64,000 nt of DNA, from contig CAWDME010000009.1 of assembly GCA_963803335.1 (NCBI GenBank), forward strand, positions 1 to 64,000, given 5' to 3'. Both the position numbers and the translations under genes were made by a program. The first letter of the stretch is position 1, and every line of letters starts with the position of its first letter. Source of the stretch: DASSUW01 sp963803335. Lineage in GTDB: Bacteria > Actinomycetota > Thermoleophilia > Solirubrobacterales > Solirubrobacteraceae. Shown piece by piece: positions 1 to 8,452 of the stretch. The notes below the pieces were generated by a model that made no database searches, had not been told where the DNA came from, and worked only from the letters and a program-made list of their open reading frames with translations.

Positions 1-1603
1 GGACGCCAACCCGGCATTTCCGGAAAGCTCCAAGACCGCCGATGGCGGGAGGGCGAAACCGCCGCTATCCAGGCCCACGAGCGCCTCCGGGCGAATGCGC
101 GGCATGACCGTCAACGACCCGTCAATGCCCTGCACGAGCTCGAATCCGTCGAACAAGCGCAGCAGCGCCGCACGCACCGCGTCGACGCCCTGGGCGTCCT
201 GAACCTCGCCGAGGATCGCGCTCCGGATGTTGGCGAGCCGCTGCAGCAGATCCATCTCCACGTCGTGCACGAGCACTCGCTTGATCTCCTGCTCTTGTTC
301 GGCGAGCCGTGCGAGCTTGGCTTGCGCCGCTTGGCGCTCGCCCTCGAGCTCCGCGCGGAACATGGCCCAATCGTCGGCGCTGAGCTTGCCCGCCATGTAG
401 TCGCGCTTGATGCGCTCGAACGCCTCCGCCGCCGCCTGCTCGTCACGCTCGGCTTGCGCCCGTAGCTCACGCGTCGCCGTGGCCTCCCGTTCGGCTGCTG
501 CCTCCAGCGCTCGGCGCGTGCCCTCAATGTCGAGGCACTCGCTCGCGAAATGGTCGAACACGCTGCCGTCGATGAGCTCGCGCTTGACCGGCTGCTGGGC
601 GCACGCGTCGGGACCCAGTTGCTGTCGGGTGCTGCACACGTAGTAGCCGTAATCGCCGGACGCCTTGCTGCTCGTGGACGGCCTCATGGAGGCGCCGCAG
701 CGCCCGCACTCGAGCATCCCGCGGACGAACAGATAGCTGATCTTCGGTGGGCGACCGCGACCCATACCTGGCGCGCGCTCTTGCGCGCGGAGCAGCGCCT
801 GCACCCGGTCCCATAGGTCACGGTCAATGATCGCCTCGTGCTCTGCCTCCACGAGGTTGCCGTCAGCGTCTGCGATCAGGCCGGCGTACAGCGGGTTGCG
901 CAGCATCGCCGAAACCTTGTCTTGCCTCCAGAGCTTGCCCCTGACGGTTTGATGGCCTTCGTGGTTGAGCGTGCGGGCGATACGTGTCTGCGAGATGCCC
1001 GCCACGTAGTCGCGGAACATGCGCTCGACGACGGGCGCCTCACCGGACACCACGCGGAGCGGTTCGTCGGGAACCGTTCGCCCGTATTCATCGCGCACGC
1101 AGTCGTACCCGTAGCGGCGCGGTCCGCCATGGTGCATCCGTCGTGCGTGTCGACGGGCAAGGCCGGACTTGGTCGCGTTCGACTTGCGCGCCGAGTCCTC
1201 GTGATTGCGGTCGCCCATGAGCGCCGCATAGACGAGTCCGCCGACGTCGAACGTCTGCGGGTCCTGCACCTGATATGAGCGCGATACCTGCCTTGCGCGC
1301 GTGCAGCGCGATCTCCACGAGGTGACGAGCCTGCGTGCCATCGCCGCGGGCGAGACGATCGGAGTGCTGGACCACGAGCGCGCATGAGCCGTGCTTGGCC
1401 GCGAGTCGCTGCGCATGCTCGAGCGCCGCCTTCAGGCCGGCGCCACGGTCACCGTGAAACGCGGACGCCGCCTCGTCGCTGTACTCCGCAACGACCTCCC
1501 GCCCCGCCCCGAGTGCGGCAGTGCGGGCGTCGTCAAGCTGCGTCGGGATCGAGCCGCGCGGGTCCGCTGTCGACTTGGCTGCGTAGAGGACCGCAGGGTT
1601 CAT
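1..1603 (-). pseudogene. large serine recombinase (phage-type integrase), frameshifted and cut by the window edge
   Basis: The product would be a site-specific recombinase that integrates or excises the element. The N-terminal resolvase fold reads from ATG 1603 (YAAKSTAD, SIPTQLDDAR, QHSDRLARGDG). Near 1272-1277 one extra base moves the frame. The downstream frame (QDPQTFDVGGLVYAALMGDR) continues through a recombinase domain, a zinc ribbon (ECGRCGASM followed by YYVCST) and a long coiled coil, and is open to base 1. Besides the frameshift, the conserved active-site Arg of the Y-x-R-x-S motif is Ala here (YAAKS). The element has therefore probably lost its own integrase. The C-terminus lies outside the window. 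The family call is firm; inactivity is inferred from the two lesions. Confidence 0.85.
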
Positions 1604-1688
1604 GCGGTCACCTCGCCAGCTTTAGTGATTGAGTCAGTGCCGAGTTGGTACCGTCGGAAACGGCCATGGAGCTCTACCTCCTGGTCCT

Positions 1689-1718
1689 GCCCCGGGGTGC
1701 CGCGAGCACCGCCGGGGC
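1689..1718. other. GC-rich stem-loop in the divergent spacer
   Basis: Nested stem: GCCCCGG (1689-1695) pairs with CCGGGGC (1712-1718), and GGTGC pairs with GCACC inside. A TTTGTTT run follows at 1722-1728, so it resembles a rho-independent terminator reading rightward. No rightward gene ends here, so it may instead insulate the recombinase from the rightward gene at 1869. The rest of 1604-1868 shows nothing recognisable. Confidence 0.4.
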
Positions 1719-1868
1719 GCCTTTGTTTAGCGCGTCCGACCGTACCATCGCGGGGCACTCGCGGGAAGGCGCTTCTCGATGCGGCTCGCGAGTTGCGGGT
1801 TTGCCTCATGGCGGCACTCCGACGCCCAGCGGAACCTCGAACGCTCGACATGTTCAGACTCCCAGCGG

Positions 1869-2780
1869 ATGAAGCGACCGCGCATCTACGGGAATAGAGC
1901 GAGGTGCAGAGCCGCCGTGGCACGCCATCTCGAACGGGCGGAAGAGCTGCTCGACCGAGCCGAGGGTGTGCGCAACCGGATTGAGGCTTTGCCCGAAGCC
2001 GAAGCACCGCTTCGGGCGGCCGGATACGCCAAGCGGGAGGTCGCCGCGCTCCACATCGAGAGCCTGTGGGAGAAGGACGTCCGGCGATGGTTCCGCGTCG
2101 CCCAACGAGGCTTAGGCCCGTACCTGCAGGAGCAGTTCGAGGTCGTGATGCCCGTACTCGCATCCGGCCTGCCACCAGACACCGGGAAACCACGCCACAC
2201 GATCGCCCTCGACAACGGCGTTCCGTGGCTCGCGGAGGCCCGGAAGGAACTACAGCAGCTGCAGGCTGCTCTCGGTGTAAGACGTGACGTCACCAAGGCA
2301 GCGCCTGCCCCCGCACGCTTCGAGGAGCTGCACGCTTCCGGACTCGTCGACGAGAAGATGATCCACGACCACGCGACCGAGATGCGCGCTCCGCGGACCC
2401 GCAAGCAGCTCAGCAACGCCATCGGGTCAGCGAAGGAGCTGACGGAAGCGACGTTGCGCGCAGCGCTCGATCAGCTCGGGGAGCCATACGCACCCAGTGA
2501 CGATCTCCGCCGTCTCATGAAGAAATGGCGGACTGCCATTGGTAAGCAGGCACCTCCGGGGCCGGAAGGCGAGGAGACACTTGATAAGGCGCATTCGGCG
2601 TTGGCAAACCTTGTGGTGTTTCTTGCCGAGTGGCGGAATACCTACGGCCGGGGTCATGGTCGGCCGCAATATCCGCCCGGTCTTTCAGCGCGCCATGCTC
2701 GGCTCGCGGCCGATGCCGCTGAGACTTGCGTGCGCTTCATCGCCACCACCATGGACGACCTGCAGATCCTCCCCCCATGA
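1869..2780 (+). CDS. abortive-infection (Abi_C-like) family protein
   Basis: A 303-aa protein if translation starts at MKRPRIYGNR (1869); the frame stays open further upstream, but that part reads like non-coding sequence. The N-terminal two thirds are helical with no recognised domain. The C-terminus (about residues 225-300) carries EWRNTYGRGHG followed by SARHARLAADAA, the hallmark of the Abi_C (abortive infection C-terminal) domain. R-N-x5-H there also fits the R-x4-6-H spacing of HEPN ribonucleases. The likely role is a phage-defence or cell-suicide effector carried by the mobile element; the RNase activity is inference. It is transcribed away from the dead recombinase and converges on the next gene. 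Confidence 0.6.
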   Translation: MKRPRIYGNRARCRAAVARHLERAEELLDRAEGVRNRIEALPEAEAPLRAAGYAKREVAALHIESLWEKDVRRWFRVAQRGLGPYLQEQFEVVMPVLASGLPPDTGKPRHTIALDNGVPWLAEARKELQQLQAALGVRRDVTKAAPAPARFEELHASGLVDEKMIHDHATEMRAPRTRKQLSNAIGSAKELTEATLRAALDQLGEPYAPSDDLRRLMKKWRTAIGKQAPPGPEGEETLDKAHSALANLVVFLAEWRNTYGRGHGRPQYPPGLSARHARLAADAAETCVRFIATTMDDLQILPP

Positions 2781-2902
2781 GAGTCGTGCAGCCTTGGCCA
2801 GCACGGTCACGGAATGAGGCGCTGCTCCGTTCGCCTGGACGCACTAGCACGGGCCCGCTCGTGCGAGAGTGGTCTGCGCAGCCGGTTCGCCGTGCACGGC
2901 TA

Positions 2903-3604
2903 CTAGGGCTTGAAGACGTCCATGCGAGCGTCCGCTGGATCACTCAAGGCTGCCACCAGCTCGTCGACGCCGAACTTCTGCACGCGCCTGCCGACCGTGA
3001 ACTCGCTGGCGTCGGCCTCAAGGTCCCACACGCCCGCGCTCTCGCTTGCGTCCCGGACGTCGAGATACAGGATCGCCGGGCAGACTCTGATCACCAGGTT
3101 GCCGTCGGTTTGCAGGGTGCACGACAGGTGATCGATCGTCTTGCCGGCGTCGCGAACGCTCTCAAGCGTCCGTCCGCGCCACATCGAATCCACGAGCACG
3201 ACACCGACGGCGCGGCCGTCTGCCAAGGGCGCATAGACCTGGTGGCCATAGTGCGCGAGCCCGTTGCGCATCAAGTCAAAGATCAACGTGATCAAATCGC
3301 TTCTCGGGTCGCCCTCCGCCGCCACTCGTGGCACACATCTTCGAGCCTGCGGCCCCGGCTTGTACGCGGGGATGGGTTTGAAGAGCCGCGCCTCCCGCGC
3401 CTGTAGTTCAGCGGCGAACCGCCTCGATATCGCCGGATCCTGGCTTGCCACTCTCGACGCCAGTTCCACCAGCAGCATCGCCTGTCGCGCGAACAGGAAG
3501 CTAGCGCCCGTCTGCTCGGAGACCGCCGTCGAGGCCAGCGCGTCCCACGCCGCCTCGAACTCGATGCAAAGGTTGCGAAAGAGCACCCTCGACGGCCCTC
3601 TCAT
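2903..3604 (-). CDS. hypothetical protein with an RNGLAH (HEPN-like) motif
   Basis: A 233-aa protein from ATG 3604 (MRGPSRVLFR); a longer frame reaching 3769 would run into the IS and is unlikely. No family was recognised with certainty. The N-terminal half is helical, and around residue 110 it has DLMRNGLAHYGHQVY. R-N-x3-H matches the HEPN ribonuclease signature R-x4-6-H and resembles DUF4145/Abi_C-type proteins. The C-terminal half is beta-rich. It faces the Abi_C-like gene tail to tail. The IS1182 element sits 100 bp upstream of its start and may have displaced its promoter. Confidence 0.5.
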   Translation of the reverse strand: MRGPSRVLFRNLCIEFEAAWDALASTAVSEQTGASFLFARQAMLLVELASRVASQDPAISRRFAAELQAREARLFKPIPAYKPGPQARRCVPRVAAEGDPRSDLITLIFDLMRNGLAHYGHQVYAPLADGRAVGVVLVDSMWRGRTLESVRDAGKTIDHLSCTLQTDGNLVIRVCPAILYLDVRDASESAGVWDLEADASEFTVGRRVQKFGVDELVAALSDPADARMDVFKP

Positions 3605-3705
3605 GGATCGATCATGGCAGCCAGCGCTCGCCAGCTCGCCGGCGACTGCCTCTATCGCCTGAACGCGGCGGCGCCGATGACTCGGCCGGACTGCTCCTTG
3701 TGCCT

Positions 3706-5400
3706 GAGGCTGTCGGGTAAATGGCGGTGTCGTCCGGTCCGGCGGGGAGCCTGCGCGGTATGGGCGCAAGGTTCATCGGGTTGGATCGTGAGCAGGTGTT
3801 TCTGATGCCGCCGTCGGTGCGTGACTGGGTGCCCGAGGGGCATCTGGTCTGGACGGTGCTCGAGGCGGTCGGGGAGCTCGACTTGTCGGCGTTCTATGCG
3901 GAGTACCGAGCGGACGGGCACGGTCGTCCTGCGTATGAGCCGTCGATGATGGTCGCGTTGTTGCTGTACGCGTACGCGCGCGGGACCCGGTCGGCGCGGG
4001 GCATCGAACGCGCCTGTGTCGAGGACGTCGCGTTCCGGGTGGTGGCCGGCAATCTGGTGCCGGATCATTCGACGGTCGCGGAGTTCCGTCGCCGTCACGA
4101 GCGCGCGCTTGGCGAGGTCTTTAGCGGCGTGCTCGGGCTTTGCAGTCGGGCGGGGTTGGTGTCGGTCGGTGTGGTGGCGATCGACGGGACGAAGATGTCG
4201 GCGAACGCGGCGATCAACTCGAACTGTGACTTCGGGCAGATCGCCCGCGAGATCCTCGAGGAAGCGGCGGAGATCGATCGTCGCGAAGACGAGCTCTACG
4301 GCACCGAGCGCGGCGACGAGCTGCCCGAACACCTCCGCACCCGCGAGGGCCGCCGCAAGGCGTTCCGCGACGCGAAAGAACGACTGGAGCGCGAACGCGA
4401 AGCGGACCAGCCGGTCGACAACGAGGACGCCGGCGAAGTGGCGGTCGAGCTGGATCCCGAGAAGTTCGTGACGCGGCCGCAAGGCCGGCGGGCGTGGCTG
4501 CGCGAAGGCCGCCGCGGCCTTGATGCGGAGCGCGAGCGCCAAGCGCGCCCGATCCCGCAGGAGCGGATCGACCGGCTGTTCGAGGCGTGCCGGCGCCTCG
4601 AGGAAGAACTCGATGTCGAGCAGGCGTCCAACGCCGCCTACGAGGCGTGGCGGGCGCGCGGCGTCGCCGCGGACGGGTCACGGCGGATGGCGCCCGGGAT
4701 GCTCAAGCCCTACCAGCCGCCCGTCGCGCCGACCGGGCTGATCAACGTCACCGACCCCGACTCGCGGGTCGTCCGCACGCACGGCCAGCCGCCGCTGCAG
4801 GGCTACAACGCGCAAGCCGCGGTCAACGAGCACCAGGTCGTCGTCGCCGCCGAGATCACCGTCGACTCACCCGACTTCGGCCACCTCGAACCGATGGTGA
4901 ACGCGACCCGACGCGAACTCCGCCGGCACGGGCTCGGCGACCCGCAGGTCGTGCTCGCCGACGCGGGCTACTGGCACCAACGCCAGATCGAGCACGTCGT
5001 TTCGGACGGCATGCAAGTCCTCGTCCCGCCCGACGGCGGCCTGCGCAAAGGCACCCGGCCCGGCTGGGACGGAGGCTTCTACGACTTCATGCGCCGCATG
5101 CTCGCCACGCCCGAAGGGCGGACCCTCTACCGCCAACGACAAATCACCGTCGAGCCGGTCTTCGGCCAGATCAAGTTCAACCGCGCGATCAAACGCTTCC
5201 AACGCCGCGGCAGAGCCGCCTGCCGAAGCGAATGGCGCCTGATCACGGCGACGCACAACCTCCTGAAGCTCCACAACCACCGGATCGCCGCCGCGACGCC
5301 CTGAGCGGCGATCCCGGCGGCCCCCGCCGGCCGCGGCGCCCGCCGGGCCGACTCGCACCGCGCGCCTCCGCGATCCACGCGGCATTTACCCGACAGCCTC
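3706..5400 (+). mobile_element. complete IS1182-family insertion sequence (1,695 bp)
   Basis: The element is bounded by perfect 18-bp terminal inverted repeats, GAGGCTGTCGGGTAAATG at 3706-3723 and its reverse complement at 5383-5400. It carries one full-length DDE transposase. The flanking bases GCCT (3702-3705 and 5401-5404) form a candidate 4-bp target duplication. Everything expected for an active copy is present, unlike the decayed phage genes around it, so it probably arrived late. Confidence 0.88.
3760..5304 (+). CDS. IS1182-family transposase (DDE)
   Basis: A 514-aa transposase from MGARFIGLDREQ (3760), preceded by a GGGGAG ribosome site. An upstream ATG at 3721 lies inside the terminal repeat and is less likely. 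The N-terminal domain (PPSVRDWVPEGHLVW, YEPSMMVALLLYAYARG) is the usual DNA-binding part of the family. The catalytic residues are visible: D142 in AIDGTKMSANA, D401 in VLADAGYW and E465 in TVEPVFGQIK. A helical insertion lies between the first two, as is common in IS1182 enzymes. No frameshift was seen. It acts on the 18-bp repeats at 3706-3723 and 5383-5400. Confidence 0.9.
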   Translation: MGARFIGLDREQVFLMPPSVRDWVPEGHLVWTVLEAVGELDLSAFYAEYRADGHGRPAYEPSMMVALLLYAYARGTRSARGIERACVEDVAFRVVAGNLVPDHSTVAEFRRRHERALGEVFSGVLGLCSRAGLVSVGVVAIDGTKMSANAAINSNCDFGQIAREILEEAAEIDRREDELYGTERGDELPEHLRTREGRRKAFRDAKERLEREREADQPVDNEDAGEVAVELDPEKFVTRPQGRRAWLREGRRGLDAERERQARPIPQERIDRLFEACRRLEEELDVEQASNAAYEAWRARGVAADGSRRMAPGMLKPYQPPVAPTGLINVTDPDSRVVRTHGQPPLQGYNAQAAVNEHQVVVAAEITVDSPDFGHLEPMVNATRRELRRHGLGDPQVVLADAGYWHQRQIEHVVSDGMQVLVPPDGGLRKGTRPGWDGGFYDFMRRMLATPEGRTLYRQRQITVEPVFGQIKFNRAIKRFQRRGRAACRSEWRLITATHNLLKLHNHRIAAATP

Positions 5401-5532
5401 GCCTCGATGCGATAGCGCCGCTACGCCCGCGCTTCGGCCGCTCCGCCCCTGTCGGCTGTCGTCCGACGCGGCAGTCCGCGACGCGTTCTGCGGGCGCTTC
5501 AGGAGATAGCCTTCGTCCGTGAGGACGCCTCC

Positions 5533-6087
5533 GTGACCGTTCTGATGTCGTTGAGCCAAGCTTGGGCTGGGGTCGTCGGGGCTCTCGGCGGCGTCGCGAT
5601 CACCGGCCTGATCGCTCTCGTGACAGCGGTAGTGAACCACCGCTGGACCGCGGAGGCGACGCGCGAAGCCCGGGCGCACGAGGTGCGAGCGAACCGCGGC
5701 GAAGTTCGACGAACTGCCTATGCGCGATTGCTGGCGGCCACTGACAACATGCGCGATGCGTTACTGGCGACTTCTGAAAACCTGCGCGAAGCGCGTGCGT
5801 CCGGCGCGCCCTCCGACGCCGCCGCTGCCGAGCAGGAAACGCCTTACGCGTGGTACCACACCAACCCGGAGGTCCTCAGGGAGTATCAGACCGCCGACGG
5901 TGAGGCGCGCATTGTCGCCGGCGACGATGTCTTTCACGCGATCGACTTTCACGGAGCTGAACTCCAAGCGTACCTCTCCGCGTTGTTTGAGACGCCGGAG
6001 TCGGCTGACATCACAAATACGGCAGCGGCGCAGGAAGCCATGGTGCAGGCGATGAGGCAAGAACAAGCGTCCGACCTGACGCCGTAG
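5533..6087 (+). CDS. membrane-anchored hypothetical protein
   Basis: A 184-aa protein starting at GTG 5533, with TGAGGA about 8 bases upstream. One hydrophobic segment spans residues 12-34 (WAGVVGALGGVAITGLIALV), followed by a charged helix (RWTAEATREARAHEVRANRG) typical of small N-terminally anchored actinobacterial proteins. The remainder is soluble and acidic. Function unknown. It lies just right of the IS element and is intact. Confidence 0.6.
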   Translation: MTVLMSLSQAWAGVVGALGGVAITGLIALVTAVVNHRWTAEATREARAHEVRANRGEVRRTAYARLLAATDNMRDALLATSENLREARASGAPSDAAAAEQETPYAWYHTNPEVLREYQTADGEARIVAGDDVFHAIDFHGAELQAYLSALFETPESADITNTAAAQEAMVQAMRQEQASDLTP

Positions 6088-6445
6088 CCGACCGTGGTGT
6101 CAGGTGAGCCCATGCCCGCGACGAACAGGCCCCGGGTAACAAACCCCGAGCGTGCTTCGCGCCGTCGTTCCGTGAGCGGCGCCCGCCATGCGCACATGGG
6201 CGCCCGCCATGCGCCATGCGCACACATATATCCGCCGAAGCCCGAGTGGCAGGCTGCCCGCGAGCCCTGATGGTCGTTTGGGCACAACACTTGACTCGAC
6301 GCTTGCTCGCGTGTCGGCGCGTAGGACGACACGCTTGTCCTTTCGCCTGAAGGCACAAGCGCTTGAGCGCTCGTGCGAGAGGTGACGGTCCTGCGCACCA
6401 CTGCTCGTGTTGCCTGCGGGTCTTGCGCGGTAGACGTTCCTCTGT
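6088..6445. repeat. gene-poor stretch with a short direct repeat
   Basis: No convincing gene lies here. At 6181-6193 and 6202-6214 the 13-mer GCCCGCCATGCGC is repeated, with CATGCGCACA units close by, giving a small tandem structure. Open frames that cross it have the arginine-rich composition of wrong-frame GC-rich DNA. Confidence 0.35.
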
Positions 6446-6768
6446 TTACGTGCCCGCCAGGGCAGCCGAAAGGCGGTCGCGGTCCACGGTCCACCAGAGC
6501 GTCGCGTCAAGCCACGGGACGCTTCCGCGGCCCCTGAACGGGTTGGGCATGGCCCGCACGACACCGCGGTCGCGTAGGTGAGCGAGCGCCGTCCGGGTCT
6601 GCTTGGGAGTAAGGGCGACATCGTCGCCGATCTCCGCGTAGGTGGCGAAGACCCACTCACGGCCTCGGTAGCGCCTCGTGACGCCCCCAGCCGCTGGTCG
6701 AGCACCGCGAGCACGAGCGCACCGTTCACGCCGAACGTCCGTGCCCACTCGACTCGGTAGACGATCAC
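6446..6768 (-). pseudogene. winged-helix phage/plasmid protein, frameshifted
   Basis: It starts at GTG 6768 (MIVYRVEWARTFGVNGALVL) and ends in another frame with WVFATYAEIGDDVALTPKQT and HLRDRGVVR, a winged helix-turn-helix resembling the N-terminal domains of replication or regulatory proteins in actinobacterial elements. The two halves are joined if one G is added to the run of five Gs (C run at 6684-6688 on the + strand). The span is 323 nt, one base short of 108 codons. The start overlaps the upstream gene's stop (GTGA), so it belonged to an operon. Confidence 0.5.
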
Positions 6769-7029
6769 GCCGCGGTCGGCTCAGTGAGCACCAGCGCGTA
6801 ACGGCCATCGGCACGACAGCGGATCGTCTGCTCAGCCACGAGCCGGCGAAGCACGTAGTCGACCGTCGCGTCGATTCGACCGCTCCTCGAGACTGCTCGC
6901 CTGCCAGTCGCCGCTGCGCAACTCCAGGGCGAGCGCCTCGCGGTCAAACGCGCCGTCCATCAGCACGTCGAGCACGTCCGCGCCGAGCGTGTGGTGATGT
7001 TCAGGCTTGGTGCAGCGACGCTCCGCCAT
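6765..7029 (-). pseudogene. small phage-region protein, frameshifted
   Basis: It begins at ATG 7029 (MAERRCTKPEHHHTLGADVL, ALALELRSGDWQ) and ends in the next frame (RIDATVDYVLRRL, CRADGRYALVLTEPTAA). One extra base near 6870-6885 explains the break: the span is 265 nt, which is 88 codons plus one. The second half resembles a small winged helix (repeated short helices, then a GRYAL wing). Its stop overlaps the next start. Function unknown. Confidence 0.4.
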
Positions 7030-7181
7030 GCTGGCCTCACACGGCTCCACCACGGTCGCTTGAGATCGGTGATCAGCGCGCTCGCCTGCTGACGCGTCAG
7101 GTCGGCCGGCATCGGCCGGCCCGCCCTCTGGCAGAGCTTGCGCAGGAGGCTCAGCTGGTTGGTGGTGTGCGCGTTGTTCAT
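6960..7181 (-). CDS. DUF3072-like small protein, probably frameshifted near its end
   Basis: It starts at ATG 7181. NQLSLLRKLCQRAGRPMP and LTRQQASALITDLK match the helix-rich repeat of small DUF3072-type actinobacterial proteins. After about residue 41 the reading becomes implausible (WWSRVRPAWRS). Shifting by one base gives a stop at 7037, 7 bases before the next gene's ATG, which is a normal operon spacing. As printed, the open frame runs to 6960. Confidence 0.4.
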   Translation of the reverse strand: MNNAHTTNQLSLLRKLCQRAGRPMPADLTRQQASALITDLKRPWWSRVRPAWRSVAAPSLNITTRSARTCSTC

Positions 7182-7313
7182 CGTTCTCCTTGCGGTGCGT
7201 AGATGGCCCTGAGGGCCTCAGAAACGGCTTCTGACGGCCTCCACTGGCGAGGCCGATGGGATCCCCGGTCGGGTAGCGGTGTCCAGGGCGTAGAAAGCGT
7301 TTCCGTGCGGTCG

Positions 7314-7578
7314 CTAGAAAGTTCCGGTCACTGACCACCTACAGACTTGCACAGAAATCTTTTTCCCTAATTCATGGGCGGATATAGGGAGATTGCGCCT
7401 TGGACCCACCCCCCGTCTCTTCTTCGCTGGCTTGAAGCATCGACCACACACTTGTTGAGAATCGATGCATCGCTGACTGCAGCGGACTGAACAGGAATTC
7501 GTGACCACACCGCTTACAGACACACTGATGCTCACCACGACGCAGGTCGAGTCCGATCACCTTGATCACTTGATTCAC
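7314..7578 (-). pseudogene. possible small zinc-ribbon protein, frameshifted
   Basis: From ATG 7578 the first frame gives LRRGEHQCVCKRCGHEF. A second frame gives DSQQVCGRCFKPAKKRRG and ends at 7314. Joined, they make a four-cysteine ribbon (CxxC...CxxC). The span is 265 nt, which is 88 codons plus one base, the same lesion type as the neighbouring genes. Each half alone would be an incomplete finger. That it is a real gene is inference. Confidence 0.35.
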
Positions 7579-7629
7579 CTCAAGTAAGGAGGGAGCGTGC
7601 GGGCATCCGTGCCCTGGTCACGCTCGGAC

Positions 7630-7761
7630 TCATGCGACGATGGTGTCCTCGTCATCCACCGCGTCCGCGGTGGTGGTGTCGGTCGACTCGATGCACACCA
7701 TCCACCCGAGTGGCGACGTGGTGACCTTGACGATCTGCGTCGTCTGTTCCTGGTCGCTCAC
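7630..7761 (-). CDS. 43-aa hypothetical protein
   Basis: A short intact frame from GTG 7761 (MSDQEQTTQIVKV, SPLGWMVCIES) ending in an acidic tail. Its start overlaps the stop of the upstream zinc-ribbon gene by GTGA, the only strong argument that it is translated. Function unknown; probably a phage accessory protein. Confidence 0.4.
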   Translation of the reverse strand: MSDQEQTTQIVKVTTSPLGWMVCIESTDTTTADAVDDEDTIVA

Positions 7762-8006
7762 GGCTGCCGCATCTCGTGCTGCTCGAGGATGCTCGACAGC
7801 GCGTCCGCGATAGCCAGCACATGGGCCATCACGTCGTCGAGATCCTTGCCGTCGAACCGCACGGCGAGCACATGTTGCAGCTGCGTGCAGCAGTTGGCGC
7901 AAACGGTCTGTCGCGCCAGCGGCGCGACCGTCGCCTTGTCCGGGTAGCGGACGATCTCGTGGAGCTCAGCGCTGTCATCACCGCAGCGCGCGCACTTGTC
8001 GTCCAT
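7758..8006 (-). CDS. small zinc-ribbon protein of the prophage
   Basis: An 82-aa protein from ATG 8006. Two CxxC pairs are seen (KCARCGDD at the N-terminus and TVCANCCTQL around residue 35), suggesting one structural zinc. A helical C-terminus follows (DDVMAHVLAIADAL). It lies in the head-gene cluster between the capsid-linked gene and a 43-aa gene, with an overlapping stop/start. It may bind nucleic acid or protein; no function can be assigned. Confidence 0.55.
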   Translation of the reverse strand: MDDKCARCGDDSAELHEIVRYPDKATVAPLARQTVCANCCTQLQHVLAVRFDGKDLDDVMAHVLAIADALSSILEQHEMRQP

Positions 8007-8008
8007 GT

Positions 8009-8451
8009 TCAGGCCGCCTGCCCGCCGACGTGGCGGCCACGGCCGCGCAGCACCAGGCCACAGACGGGCTGACCGCCCGTTGTGGTGCCGGTGAAGTTCG
8101 CGATCACGCGAATCCAGCGCTTCGACCCGATGTACGCCACGGACACGACCACGTCATCCTCGGCCGCCGCGTCGATCAGCGCGAACTGGCCGTTCGCGCC
8201 GCCGTTGCCACCGACGATGTCCGTCGCCGCCACGTCCGTGTAGCCCGAGTCGGTCGTCGGACTCCTCCATCTCCAGGGACAAAAAGTTGCTCCCATTGAT
8301 GGTGTAGGCCGCGGCGCCGACGCGGACGACCACGAGGGCCTCCTCGAAGCCGGACAGGTCGACGCCGGTCGCCGTCCGTGTCAGTCGCGAGATCCGCGGC
8401 CGCGTCAAGCGTGACCGCGGGGCTCGTCTCCAGCTGCAGACTCGAGCGCAT
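8009..8451 (-). pseudogene. phage head-associated protein after the capsid gene, two frameshifts
   Basis: It starts at ATG 8451, one base after the capsid stop (MRSSLQLETSPAVTL). It continues in a second frame (ATGVDLSGFEEALVVVRVGA, FLSLEMEESD) and a third (DSGYTDVAATDIVG, VAYIGSKRWIRVIANFTG). One extra base near 8383 and another near 8263 account for the shifts: 443 nt is 147 codons plus two. The pattern of a summed-deviation beta protein (EESD, YIGSKRWIRV) is that of the small protein often found right after HK97-type capsid genes, probably a head-decoration or joining component. Confidence 0.55.
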
Positions 8452-8452
8452 G

